Assembly (NCBI GenBank): GCA_949297715.1
Contig: CASFTJ010000002.1
Location: 235,043 to 299,042, forward strand
DNA length: 64,000 bases
Source of the DNA: an uncultured bacterium
GTDB taxonomy: Bacteria; Cyanobacteriota; Vampirovibrionia; Gastranaerophilales; Gastranaerophilaceae
Reading direction: 5' to 3'
A program made the translations under genes and the position numbers. Shown here in pieces: positions 1 to 8,894 of the stretch. Position 1 is the first letter of the stretch; the number at the start of each line of letters is the position of its first letter. The notes beneath the pieces were generated by a model. It was not told the origin of the DNA and did no database searches. It saw nothing but the letters and a program-made list of their open reading frames with translations.

Positions 1-2
1 AT

Positions 3-164
3 CCTAATTCTTGCACCGTAGAAGAACTTCAATCGGTCTGCGAATTTCCTTCCCAAAAATTCAAATCACTTGCAGATTTTGAATTTAGGGAAGATACTTT
101 GACAATAATCTGCGGGTCATTTTATATGATTAACGAAGTTGTTAGTCCTGATTGCTTTCTTTAA
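3..164 (+). CDS. folC: C-terminal end of FolC-type folylpolyglutamate synthase (partial)
   Basis: Open frame running in from the window edge and ending at TAA 162-164, 53 residues visible. The tail carries DTLTIICGSFYMINEVV, which matches the end of FolC (E. coli FolC ends with a DTVLVCGSFHTVAHV-like segment). FolC adds glutamate to dihydropteroate or folates in the cytoplasm. The last 23 bases overlap the end of the convergent glycosyltransferase gene. Only the last strand and helix of the C-terminal Mur-ligase-like domain are visible, so the family call rests on one short motif; another Mur-ligase-fold enzyme is possible. Confidence 0.6.
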   Translation, partial: PNSCTVEELQSVCEFPSQKFKSLADFEFREDTLTIICGSFYMINEVVSPDCFL

Positions 165-1701
165 CCATTTCGGTAATTATATTGTTTAATTCGGCAGGAC
201 AAAAGTCGTTGCAGGTATTCCAAATCAATGTCGGCTTTGGCTCTTTAATCGAAGGTGACGGATAATCGCTGTTACAGAAACCTTTAAGCATATTAGTTGA
301 GCCGTCAACATTAGGCGTAAAATGCGTGCAGCAGTTGCAAATTCTTAGCACGAACCCGTAATCGTCAAGCTTTGTTTTTAATTCCTGCAATGCGTCAATC
401 ATTCTTAAATGAGTGCCTGTTGTGAATTTTTTGTTCTTATAGAAAAATCTGATTTTAGCAAGCCCATGGTCTGAAATAAATTGCATTTTGCAGTTCAGGT
501 TGCTTCTGTTTGTCGAAACAACAACATCAACGTCAAATTTTTGTGTGTTTTCCGATAAATCTTCCTTATTTGTGATTTTGTTTATGAGTTTTCTAACAGG
601 CGGCAGGTTTTTGATAATGTGTCCGAAAGAATAAATCGGGTACATGAAAAGTCTTAAGATTTCAACTTTATTAAGCTTTGATTCAACAAGGCTTAATGCA
701 AAACCTACTGCCAAAAGAATAAAAGTAAATAAAACAAATTTAAAATCAAGGAAGAAATAAGAGTTGTAAGAGTGTTTAAGTACAATTGCATAGATAATTA
801 AAAGTGTCCAGATGTTCGGGTAAATAAGCGAAAGTACATGTTCATTGAATACAAAATTCTTTGAAAATATTTGCAAAATCCCGTTTCTGAAAAGATTTAT
901 TCTTGCAGAAAGTCTGGGTTTCTTAAATTCATAATTTGCGCTGTCGACAATGGTCTGAATGTTTGGGTTGTAAGTGCATTTGAAGCCTATTTTTGAAAGC
1001 AGAAGACTGTATTTAAGTTCTGAATTTATATCCTTAAAATCAACATCGCCGATTTCATTAACAATATCTTTTTTGATTATAAAAACTCCGCTGTCAGCTT
1101 GAGATGCGAGTCCGAAAAGAGAACGTGCGCGTCGAATAAAGTTCATGTGATACTTTTGATAAGCGGCTTTAATTTTATCAATAGGTCCGAAGTTTTCAAT
1201 ATCAATAATAGTTTCGCCGCTAAGCACACTGTTTTTTGTAAGTGCAGCGTTAACCGTTGTCAAAAAGTCGGGTGCAATGCTTCTGTCTGCATCAATGAAA
1301 ACAAAAGAATCAATAAAATCATCATGAGTCAGTTGTTCCAAAAGAATCGAAATGGCTTGATCTTTCCCGATAGTTCCGACATCCTGAATGTTTATTGTAT
1401 GAATAAATTCATCATTATTGTACATATTTTGCGAACCGTCTGTACAATTATCGAGAATTAAAAATACTTTGAAATTTCCAATCGGATAATCCTGCGATTT
1501 AATTTCGTTAATTAAATTTTCAAGAGTATTGGCGTTGTTATGAGCATAAATTACAACAGCAAGATTGTCTTTGTCTTCATATTGAGAATATTTTTTTTCA
1601 CGTTTAAATTTTTTATCGCTGAGGTTGCGAATTGCAAGCGCAAGAAAAAACACTGTATAAATCGCTGCGTAAATGTATAAAATATCTAAAATCAGTTCCA
1701 T
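142..1701 (-). CDS. Membrane-associated family 2 glycosyltransferase
   Basis: 519 residues. One N-terminal membrane helix (about residues 3-25) precedes a GT-A nucleotide-sugar transferase domain: AVVIYAHNNANTL near 48-60 and the metal/nucleotide-binding DAD at 137-139. Two further hydrophobic helices lie near 288-340. The usual QxxRW motif of processive GT2 enzymes is not evident (RINLFRNGI sits in its place), so the enzyme is probably non-processive or diverged. The last 120 residues are an unrecognised Cys-rich domain (CNCC, then three further Cys). Start chosen at an ATG preceded by GAGGGA. It probably transfers sugar to a surface polymer or lipid at the inner face of the membrane; the acceptor is unknown. 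Confidence 0.8.
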   Translation of the reverse strand: MELILDILYIYAAIYTVFFLALAIRNLSDKKFKREKKYSQYEDKDNLAVVIYAHNNANTLENLINEIKSQDYPIGNFKVFLILDNCTDGSQNMYNNDEFIHTINIQDVGTIGKDQAISILLEQLTHDDFIDSFVFIDADRSIAPDFLTTVNAALTKNSVLSGETIIDIENFGPIDKIKAAYQKYHMNFIRRARSLFGLASQADSGVFIIKKDIVNEIGDVDFKDINSELKYSLLLSKIGFKCTYNPNIQTIVDSANYEFKKPRLSARINLFRNGILQIFSKNFVFNEHVLSLIYPNIWTLLIIYAIVLKHSYNSYFFLDFKFVLFTFILLAVGFALSLVESKLNKVEILRLFMYPIYSFGHIIKNLPPVRKLINKITNKEDLSENTQKFDVDVVVSTNRSNLNCKMQFISDHGLAKIRFFYKNKKFTTGTHLRMIDALQELKTKLDDYGFVLRICNCCTHFTPNVDGSTNMLKGFCNSDYPSPSIKEPKPTLIWNTCNDFCPAELNNIITEMVKESNQD

Positions 1702-1804
1702 AATATCCCTCTTAATTCTACAGAAATATTGTAGTTAAAACCCGATAAAATTTCCATTTAATGTAAATAATTGTGAAATGTTCAGATTTATTTATTTTTT
1801 GATA

Positions 1805-1843
1805 TTAAAAAACGCCGCTATGAATATTAATTCTGCGGCGTTT
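1805..1843 (-). terminator. Rho-independent terminator of ycf23
   Basis: Perfect 9-bp stem AAACGCCGC/GCGGCGTTT (1810-1818 with 1835-1843), followed on the minus strand by a U-run (A-run at 1807-1812 on the plus strand). It lies just downstream of the ycf23 stop codon. Confidence 0.85.
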
Positions 1844-1864
1844 CCAAGTTTATTAAAAAATTAC

Positions 1865-2623
1865 TTAAACAAGTTCAGCAACTTTTTCAGCATTGCGAGA
1901 AGCGATTTCAACAAGTTGTTGAGAAGTTGCAATCATAGCAATTTCAGAAGACAATTTGTTAATGCAGGAACCGCATCCGATAGCGCTAGCACCAGCAGTA
2001 AATGCAAACGGTGCAGTTGTCGGGTTGATTCCGGTTGCTGTCATAACAGGTATATCAACATTTCTTACAAGTTCAATAGTATTGGAAATAGTAAGTTCAA
2101 CTCTTTCCATTAATCCTCTTACGCCGTTAGCCTGTTCTGCTTTAGAGAAGTGGCCTTCAGTTTGGATTAAGTCGATTCCCAAATCTTCAAGTTCGCGAGC
2201 TAACGCAATTTGTTCGGAAATTTCGATTTCACCGGGGATAGTAACACAGAAAAATACGTGTTGTCCTTTTAAAAGTGAAAGAGTTTCTTTTGTAAGTTCA
2301 AGAACTTCGCCAGCTGTAAAAGTTTTACCGCTTTTGTAAAGAACATCAAAGTTGCCAAGTTCAATAGCATCAGCGCCAAGCTCAACCGCTCTTGCAAGTC
2401 TTGCAGGAATAATTGATGATACGAATATCGGCATATCAGTCATTTCTCTGACTGCTTTAATAATATCTTCATCAGCACAGATATCAACAGCGCTTGCACC
2501 TGTTTTGTCAGCTGCTGTAACAACTCTTTTTACGCTTTCCATATCAAAGTTGTCGATACCTGCAATAATTTTTACTGCTCTTTTTTCTTCCAAGTGTTTT
2601 TTGAATAAGTTAATTCTTTCCAT
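1865..2623 (-). CDS. ycf23: Ycf23/DUF561 family TIM-barrel protein
   Basis: 252 residues, full length for the family. The family hallmark VKIIAGIDNFDMESV near the N-terminus is followed by VDICADEDI, VSSIIPARL, AIELGNFDVLY, LIQTEGHFSK and a C-terminal GINPTTAPFAF/GASAIGCGS phosphate-binding-like segment, in the order expected of a (beta/alpha)8 barrel. Ycf23 is found in cyanobacteria and algal plastids; its biochemical role is not settled. Start ATG has AAGGAG seven bases upstream, and a strong terminator follows, so it is a monocistronic gene. Its presence in a genome fragment without any photosynthetic gene is a useful lineage marker. Confidence 0.85.
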   Translation of the reverse strand: MERINLFKKHLEEKRAVKIIAGIDNFDMESVKRVVTAADKTGASAVDICADEDIIKAVREMTDMPIFVSSIIPARLARAVELGADAIELGNFDVLYKSGKTFTAGEVLELTKETLSLLKGQHVFFCVTIPGEIEISEQIALARELEDLGIDLIQTEGHFSKAEQANGVRGLMERVELTISNTIELVRNVDIPVMTATGINPTTAPFAFTAGASAIGCGSCINKLSSEIAMIATSQQLVEIASRNAEKVAELV

Positions 2624-2774
2624 ATGTGTAATCTCCTTAACTGATAAAAATTGTTAAATCTTTTCTGAATTATACATTAAAATTTTAATAATTTCAATAA
2701 CTAACCGCTACAAATCACGTAAATATAATGAAAATAATCGGTTTTAATTCATAATAAAATTGAAAGGTGTTGTT

Positions 2775-3455
2775 ATGAAAAGAAGGATATTATTTTTATT
2801 TATATTGTTATTAATGTCATTTGGTTGTGTAAATGAAGTAATTGCGAAAACTTACGAGCCGGATGAGGAGATTAATATAACCGTTTATGAAAGAATAAAT
2901 CCTGCAATAGTTGCAATAGATGCTCAAACTTCGGACGGAATATCAGCCGGTACCGGTTGTATAGTAAGTTCAGACGGACTTATATTAACAGGTTCGCATG
3001 TAGTCGATGATTCAAAAAGTATAGAAGTTACAATGTCTAACGGGCAGGTCTATAAAGCTGAACTTATTTCCAAAATGGGTAAAAATAAGGATTTGGCACT
3101 GATTAAAATTTCTCCGAAAGTAAAGCTTCAGACAATAAAATTTGGGGATTCGCAAGATATCAAAGTAGGGCAGAAAGTTCTTGCAATAGGTAATCCTTTC
3201 GGTTTTTCAGGAACATTAACGCAGGGGATAATATCAAGAATAGACTATACAAAAAATAAAATTCAAACGGATGCTGCAATAAATCCCGGCTGTTCAGGCG
3301 GGCCGTTGTTGAATTCCTCAGGTGAAGTTATCGGCATAAACCAGTCTATTTACAACCCCGATAACAACATTTCCAATATCGGAATAGGATTTGCAATCCC
3401 GATTAATGATGCGAAAAAATTCATAGAAACTGTAAAAGTGAGTCAAAAACAGTAA
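2775..3455 (+). CDS. Secreted HtrA-like trypsin-fold serine protease without PDZ domain
   Basis: 226 residues from the ATG at 2775, which has GAAAGGTG upstream; a TTG at 2760 is less likely. A signal peptide (KRRILFLFILLLMSF, likely cleavage after VIA at residue 24) exports it. The catalytic triad is visible: His75 in GSHVV, Asp106 in KDLALIK and Ser174 in NPGCSGGPLL, with GNPFGFSGTLTQGIIS between them. Family members usually have TNxHVV and GNSGGP, so Ser-for-Asn and Cys-for-Asn changes next to the catalytic residues are mild oddities. No PDZ domain follows, so substrate recognition must differ from DegP/DegQ. Probably degrades or trims proteins outside the cytoplasmic membrane. Confidence 0.88.
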   Translation: MKRRILFLFILLLMSFGCVNEVIAKTYEPDEEINITVYERINPAIVAIDAQTSDGISAGTGCIVSSDGLILTGSHVVDDSKSIEVTMSNGQVYKAELISKMGKNKDLALIKISPKVKLQTIKFGDSQDIKVGQKVLAIGNPFGFSGTLTQGIISRIDYTKNKIQTDAAINPGCSGGPLLNSSGEVIGINQSIYNPDNNISNIGIGFAIPINDAKKFIETVKVSQKQ

Positions 3456-3627
3456 TTGTTACGAAATGTAAATATAAGTTAAAATGCTCTCTAATTCTAT
3501 AATACAGCTAAATTTTATGAAAAATAAAAGGTTGTCATAGGCAACTCCAAGCAAATAAAAAACTTTATCTAAATATAAGTGGAAACACTAAGGGGAAAAT
3601 TATAGTTTAGGAAAAAGGAGTTAAGAA

Positions 3628-5070
3628 ATGGGATTAGAAGTTTCTAAAGTTTCTGATGCAGAAGTGCAGAAGAAAGATCTAAAACTTGCGACAAAAAGAC
3701 CGGATGATAAATCCGAATTATCAAAAGCATTGTCAAGTGGACAAACATCAAGTGCATCCGGCAAAAAATCTAAAGAACTGCCGACTGAGCTTAAAAAGAA
3801 AGAAGGATTATCAACCGGAGCAAAGGTAGGAATCGGGGCCGCAATTGTCGGTGCCGCAGGGGCAGCATTATACATGTTGAAACCGTCATTAGGTAAAGCA
3901 GTTAAAACAGCTGCAAAACTTGCAACACATACAAATCAAGCTCAAAAAGGATTAAAGGCTTCACACGCTTTTGGTGCGGTAGGTCTTTTAGCCGGAGGTT
4001 CGTTAGCAGTTGGTTGTGCGGATCAGCTTGAAGAAATTCACAATCATTTGGTTCCTCTACCGACAGATACAATAACAGAAACCGAATATGTAGAGAAAAT
4101 TATTGAAAAACCAATATACATAACCGAAACAGATACAGTATATAAAACTGATACACTTAAAATACCTGAGTATATAGAAAAGACTGATACGCTCTGGCAA
4201 ACTGATACAATTAAAGTTCCGGAATATATAGAAAAGACTGATACGCTCTGGAGAACTGATACAATTAAAGTTCCGGAAATAATTCACGATACAGATACAA
4301 TTTGGAAAACGGATACAATTAAAGTACCTGAATATATAGAGAAGACTGATACGCTCTGGAAAACGGATACAATTAAAGTACCTGAATATATAACCAAATG
4401 GGATACAATATGGCAAACCAAGACTGATACACAATATATAGAAAAACCAATATATGTAGAAGTTCCTGGCGAAACGATATACGTAAAAGAAGACTTTGAA
4501 TCGGAAGTACCGGAAAAAATGAAAGAAATGCTTCAGGATTTAGGCATTGATACAACCGGAGTCGGCAAGTTTGTATACGGTTTGGATTGGCAAGATAATA
4601 AAAATAACCAGGTTCACAGAACTCTATGGGATGGCGGAAGAACAAGCCGTGATGGTGATGTATACATAATGAACGATATTGGAACAAAATGGTCAAATCC
4701 TGACGAAACTTATGTATTTGGTAAAAACGAAGAATTCAGACGCCACGAATTATATGTAAATGATAGTGAGCAATTAAGCAACTGTGTTAACCTTCCGGCA
4801 AAAGACATAAATGTTTCAAACGGAAATGGAGCACCAAACTGGTTTATCTTTGATCCAAGCCAGTCAACCGCAGAACCCGGAAACTGGTTGCGTCAAGCAC
4901 CTGTATCCTTCAAGAAAGTTGCAGACGGAGTTTGGGAATCAAGTGACGGCTTCAGATATGAAAGAGGGCCGGAACCAAATTCAATCAGAAAAATTAACCA
5001 ATACGGATCAGAATGGCTGCTTAAAAACATTTCAGTAATAGGTGGTAACGACGCAAAAGATCCTAAATAA
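3628..5070 (+). CDS. Membrane-anchored protein with 18-residue tandem repeats
   Basis: 480 residues, no recognised family. Layout: Lys/Ser-rich N-terminal 65 residues; a glycine/alanine-rich membrane helix (VGIGAAIVGAAGAALYM, near 70-87); a second hydrophobic stretch (FGAVGLLAGGSLAVGCA, near 113-130); then a Thr/Asp/Glu-rich stalk built from repeats of the form EYIEKTDTLWxTDTIKVP; then a 190-residue C-terminal domain rich in Trp, Asn and Asp. The stalk is likely extended beta structure holding the C-terminal domain away from the membrane. Start has GGAG upstream and a strong terminator follows. Surface protein or adhesin is a reasonable guess from architecture only. Confidence 0.75.
   Translation: MGLEVSKVSDAEVQKKDLKLATKRPDDKSELSKALSSGQTSSASGKKSKELPTELKKKEGLSTGAKVGIGAAIVGAAGAALYMLKPSLGKAVKTAAKLATHTNQAQKGLKASHAFGAVGLLAGGSLAVGCADQLEEIHNHLVPLPTDTITETEYVEKIIEKPIYITETDTVYKTDTLKIPEYIEKTDTLWQTDTIKVPEYIEKTDTLWRTDTIKVPEIIHDTDTIWKTDTIKVPEYIEKTDTLWKTDTIKVPEYITKWDTIWQTKTDTQYIEKPIYVEVPGETIYVKEDFESEVPEKMKEMLQDLGIDTTGVGKFVYGLDWQDNKNNQVHRTLWDGGRTSRDGDVYIMNDIGTKWSNPDETYVFGKNEEFRRHELYVNDSEQLSNCVNLPAKDINVSNGNGAPNWFIFDPSQSTAEPGNWLRQAPVSFKKVADGVWESSDGFRYERGPEPNSIRKINQYGSEWLLKNISVIGGNDAKDPK
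4114..4437 (+). repeat. 54-bp in-frame coding tandem repeat
   Basis: Units start at 4168, 4222, 4276, 4330 and 4384, each 54 bp (18 codons), with degenerate half units at both ends. Units 1, 2 and 4 are almost identical at the DNA level; unit 3 (EIIHDTDTIWKTDTIKVP) and unit 5 have drifted. Such repeats can gain or lose units by slippage or recombination, changing stalk length without a frameshift. Confidence 0.9.
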
Positions 5071-5092
5071 AAGAATTTTCCATAATATCCTC

Positions 5093-5130
5093 AAAACGGG
5101 GTTCTGAAAACAGAATCCCGTTTTTTTTTA
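5093..5130 (+). terminator. Rho-independent terminator
   Basis: Stem AACGGGGTTCTG / CAGAATCCCGTT with an AAAA loop and one wobble pair, followed by nine T. Ends the transcript of the tandem-repeat protein. Confidence 0.9.
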
Positions 5131-5232
5131 TTTTTATAATAAACTTTATTTGTATTTTTATGACACATAATGAATAAACTTGTATTTTCGTGTTATACTC
5201 AAGAGTGTAGGTTAGGAAATAAGGAGGGTTAA

Positions 5233-6147
5233 ATGACTGAGTACGTTTACTTAAACGGTGAATACGTCGATATAGCGAAGGCATCCATTCCGGTTCGTAC
5301 GCATGCTTTTTTATATGGTACAGCGGTTTTTGAAGGTATCAGAGCATATTGGAATGAAGACGAAAAACAGCTTTACGTTTTCAGAGCAAAAGAACATTAT
5401 GAAAGACTTCAGCGCAGTGCAAAGATTATGTATATGGAAAGCCCTTATACAGTCGAAGAATACTGCAAAATTACGGTTGATTTAATGAAAAAGAACAATT
5501 ACAAAGAAGATGCCTATATGCGTCCGACTTTGTATAAGTCTGCTCAGCAAGTAGGCCCCGGACTTTTTAACAATCCTGATTCATTTATGATTATTTCAAA
5601 CAAAATGGGCGATTATATTGATACTTCAAAAGGTTTAAGCGTATGTATTTCGAGCTGGAGAAGAAACAGTGATAATGCAATTCCTCCAAGAGCGAAAGTT
5701 GCGGGAGGATACGCTAATGCAGCTTTGATTAAGACAGATGCGCACAACGCAGGTTTTGATGACGCTATTGTTTTGGATGAGCAAGGAAAAGTTACAGAAG
5801 GTTCTGCAATGAACTTGTTTATTATTCAGAACGGAAAGCTTGTCACAACGATGAAAACAGACGATATTCTTGTCGGAGTTACAAGAAATACCATTATGGA
5901 ACTTGCAAAAGACGTTTTAGGCCTAGAAGTTGAAGAAAGAGCAATAGACAGAACAGAACTTTATATTTCGGATGAAGCATTTTATTGTGGAACAGGAGCG
6001 CAGGTCAGCCCGATTGTCAAGATTGATAATAGAAAACTTGGCGACGGAAATGTCGGCCCGATTGCAAAAGATTTGCAAAAACTTTACTTTGAAGTTGTTA
6101 AAGGTAAAGTTCCGAAATACAAAAAATGGTGTATGCCGGTTTACTAA
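5233..6147 (+). CDS. ilvE: Branched-chain amino acid aminotransferase
   Basis: 304 residues, normal for class IV PLP aminotransferases. It interconverts Leu/Ile/Val and their 2-oxo acids with glutamate/2-oxoglutarate in the cytoplasm. Visible motifs: YGTAVFEGIRAY near residue 31, the PLP-lysine region AKVAGGYANAALIK, and the class IV signature EGSAMNLFII. The order and spacing match IlvE rather than D-amino acid transaminase or PabC. Start ATG has a strong AAGGAGGG. It stands alone between two hairpins; no other ilv or leu genes are near, and no leader peptide or T-box is seen upstream. Confidence 0.93.
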   Translation: MTEYVYLNGEYVDIAKASIPVRTHAFLYGTAVFEGIRAYWNEDEKQLYVFRAKEHYERLQRSAKIMYMESPYTVEEYCKITVDLMKKNNYKEDAYMRPTLYKSAQQVGPGLFNNPDSFMIISNKMGDYIDTSKGLSVCISSWRRNSDNAIPPRAKVAGGYANAALIKTDAHNAGFDDAIVLDEQGKVTEGSAMNLFIIQNGKLVTTMKTDDILVGVTRNTIMELAKDVLGLEVEERAIDRTELYISDEAFYCGTGAQVSPIVKIDNRKLGDGNVGPIAKDLQKLYFEVVKGKVPKYKKWCMPVY

Positions 6148-6156
6148 AATTGATTT

Positions 6157-6187
6157 TCAGCCTCTCACTGAATGGGAGGCTGATTTT
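6157..6187 (+). terminator. Hairpin after ilvE, probable weak terminator
   Basis: Stem TCAGCCTC/GAGGCTGA (8 bp) with a short T4 tail, directly after the ilvE stop and 20 bases before the next gene. It may end most ilvE transcripts or merely cap the message. Confidence 0.45.
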
Positions 6188-6207
6188 AAAAAAGTTTGGT
6201 GGAATAA

Positions 6208-6942
6208 TTGATTGAATTTTTAGGGCTTTGTGTTCAAAATTTAATAAAGAGTATAAAGTATCTTCTGAGTGGACAATTAAGGTTTTCTGAGGTTATAAAT
6301 AAAGCTGCTTTAATAAGTTATGATTCACTTTCGATTTCTTTAATAATAGCGTTTATATCGGCAGCCGTTATAACGATACAGGTTTCGAAGCAGTTTTTAA
6401 TGAGTGGTGCGGAAGCTTATATAGGCGGAACTATTGTAATTGTATTGATAAGAGAAATAGCGCCGGGTTTTGTGGCATTGGCGATAGGCGCAAGGGCAGG
6501 GACTGCGATTTCGGCTGAAATTGCCAACATGCAGGTTACAAGTCAGGTTGATGCAATGAAAACGTTAAAAGTTGATCCTGTCGGGTATTATTTTACTCCG
6601 AGAATTATAGCGGCTGCAATTACTGTTCCGATGGTTGTTTTGCTTGCGGAATTTATCGGAACGGCAGGCGGAATGCTTGTTTCTTATTTGACTATTGACT
6701 TACATCCTGCACGTTATATGTATTCTGTTTGGGCGTGGTTAAGTACGAAAGATATTTATATAAGTCTTTTAAAAGCTTCAATTTTTGGGGCCTTGATAGC
6801 TTTAGTTTGTGCAACACAGGGGTATGAAACCAGAGGCGGGGCAAAAGAGGTCGGAATTTCAACGACACAGGCTGCTATTTTGTCGACGGTTTATATGCTT
6901 ATTGCGGATTTCCTTATTAATCTTGTTTTTTATATTAAATAA
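6208..6942 (+). CDS. mlaE: MlaE-family ABC transporter permease
   Basis: 244 residues with about five membrane helices. The family core is clear: IVLIREIAPGFVALAIGARAGTAISAEIANM followed by DAMKTLKVDP and the C-terminal CATQGYETRGGAKEVG (shown in pieces). MlaE permeases move phospholipids or other lipids between membranes, working with an MlaF ATPase and an MlaD substrate-binding protein. Neither partner is adjacent here. Start is TTG 6208 with GGTGGA upstream; no nearby ATG fits. Cyanobacterial and plastid TGD1-type permeases belong to the same family. Confidence 0.88.
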   Translation: MIEFLGLCVQNLIKSIKYLLSGQLRFSEVINKAALISYDSLSISLIIAFISAAVITIQVSKQFLMSGAEAYIGGTIVIVLIREIAPGFVALAIGARAGTAISAEIANMQVTSQVDAMKTLKVDPVGYYFTPRIIAAAITVPMVVLLAEFIGTAGGMLVSYLTIDLHPARYMYSVWAWLSTKDIYISLLKASIFGALIALVCATQGYETRGGAKEVGISTTQAAILSTVYMLIADFLINLVFYIK

Positions 6943-6980
6943 TAATCCTAATATTGGATGTCAAAAAAATATAACTAATT

Positions 6981-8372
6981 CTAAGCCAAATATTTTTGGG
7001 CGGTTCTTTTGTCAAAGACTTCAATGCTGTTTTTGGAGTGAATGAAAATGATGCAGCCGATTATGGATTTGAGAGTTTCAAAGTCTGAGATTGCCATTTT
7101 GTTTCTCAAGTCTTCCATATTATTTGCAAGAAATTCCATAATTATAGTTTTGTTGTCGTAGACAAGGTTCGAAAAATAGTCGAAGGATTCTTTGTTTTTA
7201 ATCCCTTCAAGATAAATAATATCAGGAGATTGAAATTCAATAAAGCGTGAAGCCTTATCCATATTAAAGCCTATATTCTCGTTCAACTCGCACTGGTTAA
7301 TATTTGGAAGATTGTATTTTGCAAGGCTTTCAAGTGTCATAATGTTTTTATTTTTGTTTTTAGTTGCACATTCTGTTAAAAGCGAGTAAATAACGTGAGT
7401 TTTTCCGCTTAATGGTGAACCGCAAACAAGAATTACGCCGGGGGTATCAAGGGCGTTTTTGACGATGTTAAGCTGAGATTCATTAGTTATAATTTTATTT
7501 AAAGCCTTAGGCGGTTTGTAGATTTTCAGGAAAATTCTCTCGCCCATAATTGTCGGGAAAGTTGAAATACTTGTTACAATAGAAATGTCATCGACTTTAA
7601 AATTTAGTTTACCAAGCTGCGGCACTTCACTGACGGAAGGATCAAGTTCAGCAAGGGTTTTAAGCTTTGCTGTAAAAGAAAGCGTTAATACTTGCGGAAT
7701 TGTTCCTTTGTTTATAACTTCTCCATTCTTTTTAAAGTTAACACCAAGTCCGGCGTCTTCTTTTTGGAACAGAACTTCATGGACATCTTCAGTAATTGCT
7801 TGTTTTAATATTGCTCTGACAATTTTTTGGATATGTGTGTCGGACAAGTCTTCGCTGTGAAGTTCTTCTCTCCAGTCAAAATTCTCTCCGTCAGAGCCGG
7901 TATAAATATCACCTACGTTTATGTTGTTGGGGTAATATTCATCAATTTTTTTTATAATTACGGATTCTGAAGCCAAAACAGGTTCAATAGAGCATTCTGC
8001 AGATTCTACAATTCTGTCTATCGCAAAAAGATCCAGAGGATCTGCCATTGCAACGGTTAAAGTATCTTCAATTTTAAATAAAGGCAGAATCCTGAAACGC
8101 TTTGCATCTGAATAGTTGATGTATTTCAAGCATTTAGGATCAATTGTGTAATCTTCAAGATTAACAAAAGGTGTATGCAGTTTGGTTTCAAGGAATTTTA
8201 CAAGGCTGTCTTCCGTAAGCATTCCTGAATTAATAAGCGCTTGACCGATATTAATATTTTGAGCAGCCGCAATTTCTTGGGCTTGTTCAAGGGTTTCGTA
8301 TTGAATAAGACCTGATCTTACAAGGTCATATTTAAGTTTTTCTAAAGTTTTGTTAGTTACGGTTTCCATCAA
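6981..8372 (-). CDS. Diverged GspE/PilB-like ATPase
   Basis: 463 residues. Residues 10-150 form a GspE N-terminal (MshEN-like) domain (GLIQYETLEQAQ, INIGQALINSGML, ILPLFKIEDTLTVAMADP). Residues 185-460 are a type II/IV secretion ATPase core: Walker A GSPLSGKT at 318-325 and FPTIMGERIFLK ahead of it. However, the conserved DPDxIMxGEIRD Walker B region has become SPDIIYLEGIKN, the Asp-box region is TEDVHEVLFQ, conserved arginines are replaced (VNFKKNG for RxRIDG), and the C-terminal four-cysteine zinc site is absent. ATP hydrolysis may be weak or lost. Overlaps the upstream response regulator by 4 bp (ATGA), so the two are translationally coupled. Confidence 0.8.
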   Translation of the reverse strand: MMETVTNKTLEKLKYDLVRSGLIQYETLEQAQEIAAAQNINIGQALINSGMLTEDSLVKFLETKLHTPFVNLEDYTIDPKCLKYINYSDAKRFRILPLFKIEDTLTVAMADPLDLFAIDRIVESAECSIEPVLASESVIIKKIDEYYPNNINVGDIYTGSDGENFDWREELHSEDLSDTHIQKIVRAILKQAITEDVHEVLFQKEDAGLGVNFKKNGEVINKGTIPQVLTLSFTAKLKTLAELDPSVSEVPQLGKLNFKVDDISIVTSISTFPTIMGERIFLKIYKPPKALNKIITNESQLNIVKNALDTPGVILVCGSPLSGKTHVIYSLLTECATKNKNKNIMTLESLAKYNLPNINQCELNENIGFNMDKASRFIEFQSPDIIYLEGIKNKESFDYFSNLVYDNKTIIMEFLANNMEDLRNKMAISDFETLKSIIGCIIFIHSKNSIEVFDKRTAQKYLA

Positions 8373-8740
8373 TTTTGTTTACCTAAGTATTTTTCGACCT
8401 GTTTTAAAACATCATCAAGGTCGAAGGGTTTTGTAATGTACTCATTCGCTCCGGTTTCTTCGCCGATAAGTTTGTCTTCTTCCTGAGAACGAGCCGTTAT
8501 CATTAAAATCGGAATTTCTTTATATTTGCTGTCATATTTTAAAAGTCTGCTGATTTTGTATCCGTTAATTTTTGGCATCATAACGTCTAGTATCATTAAA
8601 TCAGGAATAATTTCTTTCGCCAGCCGAAGCCCTTCTTCTCCATCAAATGCTGTGTAGCAGTTAAATCCTGCAGTTTCAAGCACGAATTTCAAACTTTCAA
8701 CTATATCTTGTTCATCGTCAACAATAAGAATATTTTTCAT
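8369..8740 (-). CDS. Single-domain response regulator (CheY-like receiver)
   Basis: 123 residues, one receiver domain with no output domain. Acidic pair Asp8-Asp9, phospho-acceptor Asp52 in MILDVMMP, Thr82 in MITAR and Lys104 in ITKPF are all present, so it should accept phosphate. ATG preceded by AGGGGAA. First gene of a two-gene operon with the GspE-like ATPase, suggesting that phosphorylation state controls a pilus or secretion motor-like protein; the histidine kinase at 10.6-12.3 kb is a possible partner. Confidence 0.92.
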   Translation of the reverse strand: MKNILIVDDEQDIVESLKFVLETAGFNCYTAFDGEEGLRLAKEIIPDLMILDVMMPKINGYKISRLLKYDSKYKEIPILMITARSQEEDKLIGEETGANEYITKPFDLDDVLKQVEKYLGKQN

Positions 8741-8894
8741 AATTTCCCCTAGTCAAAATCTTTTATAAAAGTATTATAGCACACTAAAATCCTTGTCAGG
8801 TATTGTTAAAATTTGTAAATTGTTTTTTCCGTTTTTTAGTTTTTGCCGGTTATTTTTCAAGTAACATTGATATAAAAAATAACGGAGGTTAAAA

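Noticed and set aside
1099..1461. Plus-strand ORF opposite the glycosyltransferase
   Set aside because: Antisense shadow of a clearly conserved gene, with no Shine-Dalgarno or known motif.
4114..4437. Regular tandem repeats that could suggest a CRISPR array
   Set aside because: Repeats are contiguous, in frame and coding, with no unique spacers.
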